A stretch of DNA of 10,531 nucleotides from UBA11891 sp003533785 (GTDB lineage Bacteria > Bacteroidota > Bacteroidia > Flavobacteriales > Flavobacteriaceae), in NCBI GenBank assembly GCA_949511625.1, contig CATFEX010000009.1, forward strand, positions 1 to 10,531, given 5' to 3'. How positions within the stretch are numbered: position 1 is the first letter of the stretch; each line of letters begins with the position of its first letter. This document shows positions 1-6,587 of the stretch, piece by piece. The position numbers and the translations under genes are program-made. The notes beneath the pieces are model-generated. The model was not told the DNA's origin. It saw nothing but the letters and a program-made list of their open reading frames with translations, and ran no database searches.

Positions 1-157
1 GTTGCTCTCGAATTCCTACCAGAAAGGGGGTAATTCCTTTTTGTGTTAGGTCAATCAATACATCTTCCAATGCAAATAATCCCGATTGATCAATCATTGG
101 AACACGGCTCATTCGAATTAAAAAAAGTATTGAAGTTAAATGATTTAGGGGTTTCAT
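1..157 (-). pseudogene. SulP-type transporter remnant, part of STAS domain (runs off left edge)
   Basis: The minus strand reads open for 52 codons from an ATG at 157 to the window edge; a TAG stop lies directly upstream in frame. Residues 12-52 carry the pattern of the cytoplasmic STAS domain that ends SulP anion transporters: a hydrophobic strand (LFLIRMSRVP, 11-20), the DQSG motif (23-26), then the helix GLFALEDVLIDL and the strand ITPFLVGI. Everything a SulP protein should have before this is missing: the transmembrane domain (roughly 400 residues) and the first STAS strands. Only 56 bp separate this ATG from the divergent dehydrogenase gene, and the three minus-strand frames across that gap show no further homology. 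I therefore read it as a 5'-truncated relic. Alternatively it is a small free-standing STAS-like protein; the rest lies outside the window. Family recognition is from motif memory, not a search. Confidence 0.55.
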
Positions 158-213
158 CTATACTAGGATATGTATCTTTAAATATATAAAACCTTTGTCT
201 ATTACCTAAATAT

Positions 214-1602
214 ATGTCTAAACCCACCATCGTTGAAAAACTGGAACGACTATTGAAACCACATCAACTCCTAACAGGGGAGGGATTGTCCGACCGAACT
301 TATCACATCTGGAAAATGGATGAATCTTTGGATGCAGTAGCCTTGGTTTTACCCGAATCTACCGAGGATGTTTCCACAATACTAAAAATCTGTTGGGAAC
401 TAAATCAAGAAGTGGTTGTGCATGGAGGGTTAACAAATCTTGTGGGCAGTACTGAAGTAGCCCCTCACCAGTTGGTAATGGCAATGGATAGAATGAATGC
501 CCTAGAAGAAATCGATCCACAGAGTCGAACTATAACGGCTCAATCTGGAGCCATTGTAGAACACCTAATAAATGCGGCTGACGAATACGACTTGCTTTTA
601 CCCCTCAACTTTGGAGCTAAAGGATCTGCTCAGATTGGTGGAGCCATTGCAACCAATGCAGGAGGGCTTCGTGTTTTTCGTTATGGCATGACCCGACAAA
701 TGGTCTTGGGATTGGAAGCCGTACTTCCAGACGGGCGTGTTGTTTCTTCATTGAAAAAAATCTTAAAAGACAATTCGGGCTATGATCTAAAGCAGCTTTT
801 TATTGGTGCTGAAGGAACCTTAGGAGTTGTCACCAAGGTTATTCTACGCTTGGTTGAGGCACCAAAAAGCAGGGTCTCAGCTCTAGTGGCTGTGGATCAA
901 TACCCACAAGTGGTTCAGCTCCTAAAATTTCTAGAAAAAAATCTGAGTGGGAGTCTCACTGGTTTTGAACTCATGTGGCAAAACACCTACACCACCATGA
1001 CGCAAACCCTAACCCAGCAACAACCCCCACTCCCACAAGACTATCCCTATTATATTTTTGTAGAATGCCTTGGCAGTGAGGCTCAAAAAGACTACCAAAG
1101 ATTGGAAACTCTAATCGGTGAAGCAATGGAGAATGGTATGATTACTGATGCGGCATTGATGAACTCAGATCGCGATCTTAATTTCCTTTGGTTGCTTCGA
1201 GAAGATGTTGCCGTATTAGCATCTCAGGGGAAATTTGATCAACATTTCGATATCAGTCTTCCCATACCAAAAATTGGTGTTTTGATCAGTGAAATTCAGA
1301 ATAATCTTGAGGCTTTACCGTTTGTAAGTCATGCCTTTGCTTTTGGCCATGTGGCTGATGGCAATATTCACTTTATTGTGGGAAAAAATGATGATTCTGA
1401 GGCTAGTCGAAAGGCTATAAATCAAATTGTCTATGCCCCTTTAAAAGCAAATAACGGTTCTGTTTCGGCCGAACACGGTATTGGGCTGCACAAAAAAGAC
1501 TATCTATACACCAGTCGTTCAGAAACCGAGATTGAAGTTATGAAAGCACTAAAAAATCTCTTCGATCCCAAATATATACTTAATCCAGGGCGCATTTTTT
1601 AA
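214..1602 (+). CDS. FAD-linked D-2-hydroxyacid dehydrogenase, D-2-hydroxyglutarate dehydrogenase type
   Basis: A 462-residue cytoplasmic flavoenzyme of the GlcD/D2HGDH family, which oxidises D-2-hydroxyacids (D-2-hydroxyglutarate, D-lactate) to 2-oxoacids and passes electrons to a carrier. The N-terminal half is the PCMH-type FAD domain: HGGLTNLVG at 70-78, GAKGSAQIGG at 134-143, TNAGG at 147-151 and GAEGTLGVVT at 198-207. The C-terminal half is the FAD-oxidase C domain: a WLLRE motif (326-330), FGHVADGNIH (377-386), EHGIG (420-424) and the terminal NPGRIF. H379, H386 and E420 match the expected metal and substrate ligands in order and spacing. The GAKGSxQIGG motif points to D2HGDH rather than glycolate oxidase; the exact substrate is not fixed by sequence. 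One usual Gly of FGHxGDGN is Ala here (A381). Length is normal. No Shine-Dalgarno sequence precedes the ATG. The stop codon abuts the next gene's start, so the two are very likely co-transcribed. Confidence 0.88.
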   Translation: MSKPTIVEKLERLLKPHQLLTGEGLSDRTYHIWKMDESLDAVALVLPESTEDVSTILKICWELNQEVVVHGGLTNLVGSTEVAPHQLVMAMDRMNALEEIDPQSRTITAQSGAIVEHLINAADEYDLLLPLNFGAKGSAQIGGAIATNAGGLRVFRYGMTRQMVLGLEAVLPDGRVVSSLKKILKDNSGYDLKQLFIGAEGTLGVVTKVILRLVEAPKSRVSALVAVDQYPQVVQLLKFLEKNLSGSLTGFELMWQNTYTTMTQTLTQQQPPLPQDYPYYIFVECLGSEAQKDYQRLETLIGEAMENGMITDAALMNSDRDLNFLWLLREDVAVLASQGKFDQHFDISLPIPKIGVLISEIQNNLEALPFVSHAFAFGHVADGNIHFIVGKNDDSEASRKAINQIVYAPLKANNGSVSAEHGIGLHKKDYLYTSRSETEIEVMKALKNLFDPKYILNPGRIF

Positions 1603-2280
1603 ATGAGAATCTCCTTTATTTACAAGACCTTTTTTTGCTTACTAGTGATAACCCAAACAGTTGCTCAGGATTTCCCATTGGGTTTTGATTCTATCGCCAA
1701 CTATCTCCCCAATATGGTTATTGAATTGCGATATGCTTCTTCTGATAATTTCATAGGTAGAACTGTAGCGGGCTACCAAAATCCAAAAAAAGTACTGACA
1801 ATCGAAACGCTCTGTGCCCTACAAAAAGTTCAAGAAGTATTGAAAAAAAAAGGGATGACTCTGAAGTTATTTGATGGCTACCGACCCCAAACTGCAGTTG
1901 ATGATTTTATTCGATGGACACAAGACCCAAATGACACTTTGAACAAAGCACGCTATTATCCAAATAGTAATAAAATTGAATTGTTCGATCTAGGATATAT
2001 CGCCAAGCGGTCGGGACATAGTAGAGGCAGTACGCTCGATATTACTTTAGTCTACTCAAAAGGCCCTAGCAAAGGAAAAGAATTAGATATGGGAAGTTCA
2101 TGGGATTTTTTTGGTCCAATATCATGGATTGGTACCACTGTAATAACGAATCAACAAGCGGCCAATAGAAAATTGTTAAAAGAAATAATGACCTCTCATG
2201 GATTCCTTCCCTATGACAAAGAATGGTGGCATTTTACTCTTAAAGGTGAGCCGTTTCCAAATACCTATTTCAATTTTTGA
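1603..2280 (+). CDS. Secreted VanX-like D-alanyl-D-alanine dipeptidase (peptidase M15D)
   Basis: A 225-residue zinc D,D-dipeptidase of the VanX/DdpX family, which hydrolyses D-Ala-D-Ala. An N-terminal signal peptide (about residues 1-21, hydrophobic FFCLLVITQTV then AQ) sends it to the periplasm. The catalytic set is complete: DGYRP with R94, SGHSRGSTLD with zinc ligands H139 and D146, and EWWH with catalytic E207 and third zinc ligand H210. Length is close to VanX (about 200 residues) plus the signal peptide. The ATG at 1603 follows directly after the TAA of the dehydrogenase, so translation is probably coupled. In this position and without vanH/vanA-type genes it is more likely a peptidoglycan-peptide recycling or nutrient-scavenging enzyme than a vancomycin-resistance factor. 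Its 3' end lies 2 bp from the convergent gene's stop. Confidence 0.87.
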   Translation: MRISFIYKTFFCLLVITQTVAQDFPLGFDSIANYLPNMVIELRYASSDNFIGRTVAGYQNPKKVLTIETLCALQKVQEVLKKKGMTLKLFDGYRPQTAVDDFIRWTQDPNDTLNKARYYPNSNKIELFDLGYIAKRSGHSRGSTLDITLVYSKGPSKGKELDMGSSWDFFGPISWIGTTVITNQQAANRKLLKEIMTSHGFLPYDKEWWHFTLKGEPFPNTYFNF

Positions 2281-2282
2281 TT

Positions 2283-2723
2283 CTAGGAACTGGCCGAGGT
2301 GTGGTCACTCACGATCTTCCATTCTCCATCTATTCGTTTCCATAGTAGCGTGAAATAACCCGAGGTGTTTTTTGGCTTTCTTGAGAGTTGAAATCGCCCA
2401 ATTAGTTGCATCACATTATTGGTTAGGGCATGAACATTGAGTATGGTGAATTGAAGTTTCCCCATTTTTTCTTGGTTATCATACGCTTGCTTATACCTTT
2501 TTTTGGTAGCATTCCAGCCATAAACTGGACCCCCCGAGCCACAAAAAACCAAGTTTGGGCTTTTCCAATACCCTTCCATAAATGTGTCAATATCGTAGGC
2601 GTTCCAGGCTTTTTCTTGAGCCTGTAGAACAGATACTAGAGCTAGCGAATCTTTTTGAAAAGTTTGGGCCTGCATTTGGAGACCAAAAAGAATAAATAAA
2701 AAAATGAATTGTGATTGAAACAT
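2283..2723 (-). CDS. Secreted NTF2-like / DUF4440 (SnoaL-like) protein
   Basis: A 146-residue protein with a signal peptide (MFQSQFIFLFILFGLQMQAQ, residues 1-20). The rest has the layout of an NTF2-like fold of DUF4440 type: an N-terminal helix with the pattern LQAQEKAWNAYDIDTFMEGYW, a loop with FCGSGGPVYGW, a helix (YKQAYDN), then beta strands ending in YFTLLWKRIDGEWKIVSDHTS, which is the characteristic W-x-I-x-x-D-H-S end. Members of this fold bind small ligands or act as small enzymes; no catalytic function can be assigned. It is presumably periplasmic. The gene converges with the dipeptidase gene and lies 80 bp downstream of the lipoprotein gene on the same strand, so co-transcription is possible but not shown. 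Confidence 0.78.
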   Translation of the reverse strand: MFQSQFIFLFILFGLQMQAQTFQKDSLALVSVLQAQEKAWNAYDIDTFMEGYWKSPNLVFCGSGGPVYGWNATKKRYKQAYDNQEKMGKLQFTILNVHALTNNVMQLIGRFQLSRKPKNTSGYFTLLWKRIDGEWKIVSDHTSASS

Positions 2724-2803
2724 GAGCGATTAATTTAAAATCAAGGTACATATAAAAATCCCTATCGTTTAAGAGAGAGTCCTATACCTATAGAACACCA
2801 TTA

Positions 2804-3550
2804 CTATTGCTTTTGAGAATACAATTGTCTAATATTCTCATTTACTATCTCTGAAACGAGAAGTAAGTCTCCATTGGAAAACAAATAAGGAAGGCTGTCC
2901 AACGGAGTATTTTTTGAGAGTGGTTGGTAGTTCAGATAATTCTGAAATTGCATATCATATTTAGCCACCCTGTCTTTTACAGAACGGAAACGGGTGCCCC
3001 CTCCATCGGTTTGGTAAGAATAGGCGAAATAATCAATCGCAAAGGAATGCGTATTTATCCAATATCGGAATTCATCCTCAAAGTCGCTCCCCCCGCCCTC
3101 TTTTCCAAAAGTAATTCGGAGGGTGTGGTAATTTTTCCCCATAATTTCTGCATCCTCCAAACGCTCTTTGATAACAGCCGGATCATTGAGTACTTTGGGT
3201 ATCTGAAAAAAATACAACACGGAATTGACAGAGGCAGCATATACCTTCTTCATGCTGTCTGATACTTTTAGCGGCAATCCCTCTTGATAACGCTTGAAAG
3301 TTCCTGTGAAAAATAGAGAATCAACAATGGGGTTTTCAGTAATTGAAGTTCGAGTATAAATAAATTTGTTGCTATTCCTATATAAAGTGTATTGATGGTT
3401 TCTAAATGTAAACCCTAAATGCAATTTCTCCCATTGGTTTCCTCCATAATAAGCGATACACTTATCGATAATTTGTTGGGGAGAAAGGGAATTTGGAGCG
3501 CTGCAGGTTTGAATAAAAAAGGTGAGTATAAGGATGGGGAAGAGTTTCAT
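2804..3550 (-). CDS. Putative lipoprotein of DUF6503 type, function unknown
   Basis: A 248-residue protein if translation starts at the ATG at 3550. The frame stays open upstream to 3622, but the extra 24 residues would precede a good signal sequence (MKLFPILILTFFIQTCSAPN), so the internal start is preferred. C16 may be the lipidated cysteine, although IQTC is a relaxed lipobox. The mature part starts with SPQQIIDKCIAYYGG and continues as alternating strands rich in aromatic and polar residues (FTFRNHQYTLYRN), with DEFRYWINTHSFAIDYFAYSY near residues 180-200. This resembles Bacteroidota DUF6503 lipoproteins and, more generally, outer-membrane-associated beta-rich folds. The family name is from memory. 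No active site is evident. It diverges from trxB and has its own promoter candidate at 3570-3599. Confidence 0.7.
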   Translation of the reverse strand: MKLFPILILTFFIQTCSAPNSLSPQQIIDKCIAYYGGNQWEKLHLGFTFRNHQYTLYRNSNKFIYTRTSITENPIVDSLFFTGTFKRYQEGLPLKVSDSMKKVYAASVNSVLYFFQIPKVLNDPAVIKERLEDAEIMGKNYHTLRITFGKEGGGSDFEDEFRYWINTHSFAIDYFAYSYQTDGGGTRFRSVKDRVAKYDMQFQNYLNYQPLSKNTPLDSLPYLFSNGDLLLVSEIVNENIRQLYSQKQ

Positions 3551-3569
3551 TATAAGGTTTTGTAAGTAG

Positions 3570-3599
3570 CTAAAGTAGCGAAAAGAATAAGCTATCAAA
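3570..3599 (-). promoter_or_regulatory. Candidate Bacteroidota sigma-A promoter for the DUF6503-like lipoprotein
   Basis: On the minus strand TTTG (3599-3596) is followed after 18 bp by TACTTTAG (3577-3570), one mismatch from the Bacteroidota -33 TTTG / -7 TAnnTTTG pattern. The expected transcription start would lie about 15 nt before the ATG at 3550, which also supports that start over the longer open frame. Confidence 0.4.
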
Positions 3600-3648
3600 A
3601 AATCAGCTTTTGTTATGAACAAAATGGATTCTCTTTTAGGAAACCTAT

Positions 3649-3656
3649 TACATTTG
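3649..3656 (+). promoter_or_regulatory. Candidate -7 element for trxB
   Basis: TACATTTG matches the Bacteroidota -7 consensus TAnnTTTG exactly and ends 17 nt before the trxB ATG at 3674, giving a short leader. No good -33 TTTG stands at the right distance (one at 3609-3612 is too far upstream), so this is a half-supported promoter. Confidence 0.35.
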
Positions 3657-3673
3657 CTTTAAATCTTTTGGAT

Positions 3674-4609
3674 ATGGAACGACTTAAAACCGCCATTATT
3701 GGAAGCGGTCCTGCGGGATATACAGCAGCCATCTATGCTGCAAGAGCCGACTTACAACCAGTTGTATTTACGGGCATGGAACCTGGCGGGCAATTGACAA
3801 CAACAACCGAGGTAGACAACTTTCCAGGCTACCCAGAAGGAGTTGATGGACCCAGTATGATGGTTCATTTACAACAGCAAGCCGAGCGTTTTGGAACAGA
3901 GGTCCGCATTGCCTATATCGAAAAAGTTGACTTTGCAATGGACAAAGGAAGCCTGCACACACTCCACATTCAAGGAGGGGAACAAGTGCAAGCCGAAACA
4001 GTAATAATTAGCACAGGAGCGACAGCAAAATACTTGGGTCTGCCTAGTGAACAACGGCTTCGAGGTGGAGGAGTTTCTGCCTGTGCAGTCTGTGATGGTT
4101 TTTTTTATAAAGGACAAGACGTCGCAATCGTTGGTGGTGGGGACACCGCTGCAGAAGAGGCCACCTACTTAGCCAATATTTGCAATAAAGTAACTATGTT
4201 GGTTAGAAAAGGTGAAATGCGCGCCTCTAAAGCCATGCAACATCGTGTCAATAAAGCAGAAAATATCGATTTGAGGTATTATTCAGAAGTCGAAGAAGTC
4301 ATAGGAGAATCGGTTGTGGAAGGGCTGCGCATCAAAAACAACCAAACAGGGGACGTTGAGGAGATTGGGATCACGGGTTTATTCATTGCCATTGGACATA
4401 AACCCAACACAGATATTTTCAAAGGCCAGCTGGAAATGGACGATGCCGGTTATTTAATAACAGAGACCAAGAGTACGCATACCAACAGACCCGGTGTATT
4501 TGCCTCTGGCGATGTTCAAGACAAAGAGTATCGACAGGCTGTGACTGCAGCAGGAACGGGTTGTATGGCTGCCCTAGATGCCGAACGCTATTTGCAATCC
4601 TTAACATAG
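3674..4609 (+). CDS. trxB: Thioredoxin reductase (NADPH)
   Basis: A 311-residue cytoplasmic flavoprotein that transfers electrons from NADPH through FAD to thioredoxin, keeping cellular dithiols reduced. It has the low-molecular-weight bacterial architecture: FAD-binding GSGPAGYTAAIYAARA near the N-terminus, PGGQLTTTTEVDNFPG, the redox-active CAVC (C137 and C140) in an inserted NADPH domain, the NADPH-binding GGGDTAAEEA, then IAIGHKPNTD and the C-terminal FAD-contact segment GVFASGDV with YRQAVTAAGTGCMAA. CAVC in place of the E. coli CATC is usual in Bacteroidota. Length is typical. The frame is open two codons further to a TTG at 3668, but the ATG at 3674 gives the canonical short N-terminus. 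It stands alone, between a divergent lipoprotein gene and a convergent gene remnant whose stop is 4 bp from its own. Confidence 0.96.
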   Translation: MERLKTAIIGSGPAGYTAAIYAARADLQPVVFTGMEPGGQLTTTTEVDNFPGYPEGVDGPSMMVHLQQQAERFGTEVRIAYIEKVDFAMDKGSLHTLHIQGGEQVQAETVIISTGATAKYLGLPSEQRLRGGGVSACAVCDGFFYKGQDVAIVGGGDTAAEEATYLANICNKVTMLVRKGEMRASKAMQHRVNKAENIDLRYYSEVEEVIGESVVEGLRIKNNQTGDVEEIGITGLFIAIGHKPNTDIFKGQLEMDDAGYLITETKSTHTNRPGVFASGDVQDKEYRQAVTAAGTGCMAALDAERYLQSLT

Positions 4610-4613
4610 GAGT

Positions 4614-5111
4614 TCAATTGCCGATTTGATATTGGAATTTCATGTACAGCTGGGCATCTTCTAGTCGATAGGAATCAAATTGATCATTGAATTGATAGTT
4701 ATTATTTCCTCCAACATAGAAAATGGTAAATGGGTTGGGATTCCATTTTAAAAGGGGTTGAATAAGATACTTTCCATCAAACTCATTGAATTCCCCTACC
4801 AAGCGAAAAGATAAGTTTTGGTTGAATTGGTAATTGACATTCAATCGAGCAATATACCCCTTGTAAAACTTTTCGTTCCCATCGAGTCGGTTCATCTCAG
4901 AATAACGCAAACTAGGACTCAAACGAAATTTGTCTGAAAGTTGAATATTATTGAAGGTCCCAAAGAAAAAACTTTTCCCCAGAATCAGTTCATCAAAATT
5001 GATTGCTTTTTCCCATTCTCCCTCTGACAGGATACCGTCAAAATTGATGGGACTTTGGGCAAAAACCATAGCACAAGCCATAAGGCAAAAAGGTAAAAAT
5101 TTGGGGGACAT
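4614..5111 (-). pseudogene. Internally deleted DUF5916-type outer-membrane protein (in-frame remnant)
   Basis: This 165-codon ORF combines the two ends of a much larger family. Residues 1-19 are a signal peptide. Residues 22-40 (INFDGILSEGEWEKAINFD) are the opening of the CBM9-like domain that begins DUF5916 proteins. From about residue 44 on it is the C-terminal beta-barrel end of the same family: LSPSLRYSEMN, YKGYIARLNVNYQFNQNLSF, RLVGEFNEFDGKYLIQPLLKW, then NPNPFTIFYVGG and LEDAQLYMKFQYQIG. DUF5916 proteins are, from memory, roughly 700-850 residues, so about 600 residues are missing between codons 40 and 48 (near nt 4970-4990). The frame is preserved and there is no premature stop, so a short secreted protein could still be made, but the CBM9 fold and most of the barrel are gone. 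A recent deletion is the simplest reading. It converges on trxB. Confidence 0.72.
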
Positions 5112-5176
5112 AAAAAATAGAATCTCTATTCTTAAGAGGATTGGGAAGAAGTATTGTTACAGGCTTAGCGATTTAT

Positions 5177-5207
5177 TTTTTAATTCTCATTCCTTTGGTT
5201 AACTTTA
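5177..5207 (+). promoter_or_regulatory. Candidate promoter for the beta-helix lipoprotein
   Basis: TTTT (5177-5180), 19 bp, then TAACTTTA (5200-5207) is one mismatch per box from the Bacteroidota TTTG / TAnnTTTG pattern. The implied transcription start lies about 15 nt before the ATG at 5229. The surrounding 5112-5228 gap otherwise holds only AT-rich sequence. Confidence 0.35.
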
Positions 5208-5228
5208 GCGTAACAAACAACTATATTC

Positions 5229-6401
5229 ATGGAAGGTAAGTACACTATATTACAGATAGTAAAAAAAATATATACCCTTGTTCTTATTGTCATCGTAGGG
5301 AGTTGTGCGCAACAACCAGCAGCCACTCTAATCATTGAAGGAGATATTTCAACAGATACTACATGGACATCTGACACCATTTACATTATTAGTCAAGAGG
5401 TACGGGTGATCGATGGAGCTACACTCACCATCGAACCGGGTACACTCATCAAGGCCAATCCAGGAGAATACCCTAATGCTTCTATGCTTATCATAACAAA
5501 AGGTGCAAAAATAAATGCTGTGGGAACTGCAGAAAAACCAATCGTTTTCACCTCTTCTGATGATAATATTACTCATGTGAACCAATCCAGCGAATCGCTT
5601 CTAAATGAAAATAATAAAGGCCTTTGGGGCGGAATAATTATTCTTGGATCAGCACCTATTTCTGTGCAAAGTGGAGATACAAGCACCTTTTACGTAGGGC
5701 TCGATCCCGATGATTCGAATAGTTTCTATGGAGGAACACAGGCTGAAGATAATTCTGGCATTCTCAAATATGTTTCGATTCGCTTTGGTGGGACCTATAT
5801 GGGAACAGGAAGTGAATCCAATGGATTGACTTTATGCGGGGTAGGTAATCAAACTGAAATAGACCAAATTGAAGTATTTGCTAACCAAGACGATGGAGTT
5901 GAATTTTTTGGTGGAACAGTAAATGCCTCTAACCTTTTAATCTACAGCAGCGGTGATGATGGTCTTGATTTAGATGAAGGGTATACGGGTAAAATAAGCA
6001 ATCTCATGGTTGTTCTTGGTGACCAATCGGATAGCGGTATTGAAATCTCTGGCGGTAAAGGGGCATTTTCTGGCGAATTTTCCATTGAAGGGGTCAACCT
6101 CAGTGTTTCCGCATCCAATGAGGATCAAGAAATGATGCGAATCGATCCCTTATCCAATGGAACTATCTCCTCTATTACCACTTCAGACTTCTTAGATGTA
6201 TCTAAAATCCAGTTGCAATCAACTAAAGTCATGCTTCATGACCTTTCCATTTTAAAAAATAAAACCCTTGTGAATAAATTATCAGAAGTTAAGGGCGATG
6301 GTAGCAATAATAACCAAGTTCATTTCACTCAGGAAATGAATATGGAGGGCCAGGCAAAGGGGTTTGATTGGACGTTCACACAACAACGGGTGAGTTTATA
6401 A
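5229..6401 (+). CDS. Lipoprotein with right-handed beta-helix-like repeats
   Basis: A 390-residue predicted lipoprotein: a hydrophobic segment (LVLIVIVGSC) with a lipobox ending at C26, so the mature protein is probably anchored to the outer membrane. After the anchor comes the pattern LIIEGDISTDTTWTSDTIY, VIDGATLTIEPGTLIKA, INAVGTAEKPIVFTS and LWGGIIILGSAPI, then repeated rungs of about 20 residues with acidic turns (NQDDGVEFFGG, SGDDGLDLDEG, DQSDSGIEISGG). This matches a Bacteroidota family of parallel beta-helix lipoproteins that databases sometimes label 'multidrug transporter'; nothing in it suggests transport. The acidic turns could bind calcium. No catalytic residues are recognisable; cell-surface adhesion or polysaccharide interaction are guesses. 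The N-terminal MEGKYTILQIVKKIY is a plausible signal n-region, and no in-frame start lies further upstream. It ends 3 bp from the convergent CPXCG gene. Confidence 0.8.
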   Translation: MEGKYTILQIVKKIYTLVLIVIVGSCAQQPAATLIIEGDISTDTTWTSDTIYIISQEVRVIDGATLTIEPGTLIKANPGEYPNASMLIITKGAKINAVGTAEKPIVFTSSDDNITHVNQSSESLLNENNKGLWGGIIILGSAPISVQSGDTSTFYVGLDPDDSNSFYGGTQAEDNSGILKYVSIRFGGTYMGTGSESNGLTLCGVGNQTEIDQIEVFANQDDGVEFFGGTVNASNLLIYSSGDDGLDLDEGYTGKISNLMVVLGDQSDSGIEISGGKGAFSGEFSIEGVNLSVSASNEDQEMMRIDPLSNGTISSITTSDFLDVSKIQLQSTKVMLHDLSILKNKTLVNKLSEVKGDGSNNNQVHFTQEMNMEGQAKGFDWTFTQQRVSL

Positions 6402-6404
6402 CAG

Positions 6405-6587
6405 CTATTGCTCTATCGAATGAGCCTCAAAGCTAGTTAAAGATCTATCTTCTGTTTTGAATACAATTTGAATCGGATTACAACAGACCTCACAGTCTTC
6501 AATATAGTTTTCGGACGTTAAAGAGAGATCTATCAGCATGGATATGGTTTCCCAACAGTAAGGACATTGAAAATGATGTTCAAACAT
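6405..6587 (-). CDS. CPXCG-family cysteine-rich small zinc-ribbon protein
   Basis: A 60-residue protein starting MFEHHFQCPYCWETISML, with CPYC (C8, C11) and CEVCC (C32, C35, C36) forming two knuckles of a probable zinc ribbon, and the family motif YIEDCEVCCNPIQI. It belongs to the Cys-rich CPXCG family, whose function is unknown. The frame is open up to 6626, but the ATG at 6587 is chosen because homologues begin MFEH/MxEH and because it overlaps the stop of the ABC-F gene in a TAATG junction, a classic translational-coupling arrangement. It is therefore the last gene of the FAD oxidoreductase / ABC-F operon. Confidence 0.82.
   Translation of the reverse strand: MFEHHFQCPYCWETISMLIDLSLTSENYIEDCEVCCNPIQIVFKTEDRSLTSFEAHSIEQ

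Noticed and set aside
190..197. AACCTTTG before the dehydrogenase gene as a -7 promoter element
   Set aside because: It misses the T of TAnnTTTG and no TTTG lies at the -33 distance, so the evidence is too weak to list as a feature.
1603..2280. VanX-like gene as a vancomycin-resistance determinant
   Set aside because: There are no vanH, vanA/B-type ligase or VanRS genes nearby, and the protein has an export signal, unlike cytoplasmic VanX of resistance clusters. A general M15 dipeptidase is more likely.
2782..2793. Palindrome CTATACCTATAG downstream of the DUF6503-like gene as a terminator or operator
   Set aside because: The loop would be only 2 nt, the stem is AT-rich and no T-tract follows; a short palindrome like this is not enough to call a site.
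2924..3262. 112-codon open frame on the plus strand inside the DUF6503-like gene
   Set aside because: It is fully antisense to a gene with a clear signal sequence and promoter candidate; no recognisable domain or start signal.
3668..3673. TTG at 3668 as the trxB start
   Set aside because: The ATG two codons later gives the normal short N-terminus (MERLKTAIIGSG); nothing favours the TTG.
5116..5130. Hairpin AATAGA / TCTATT just before the DUF5916 remnant, followed by a T-run on the minus strand
   Set aside because: The 6-bp stem contains a single G-C pair and is weak; it lies 4 nt before a start codon and is expected by chance in such AT-rich sequence.
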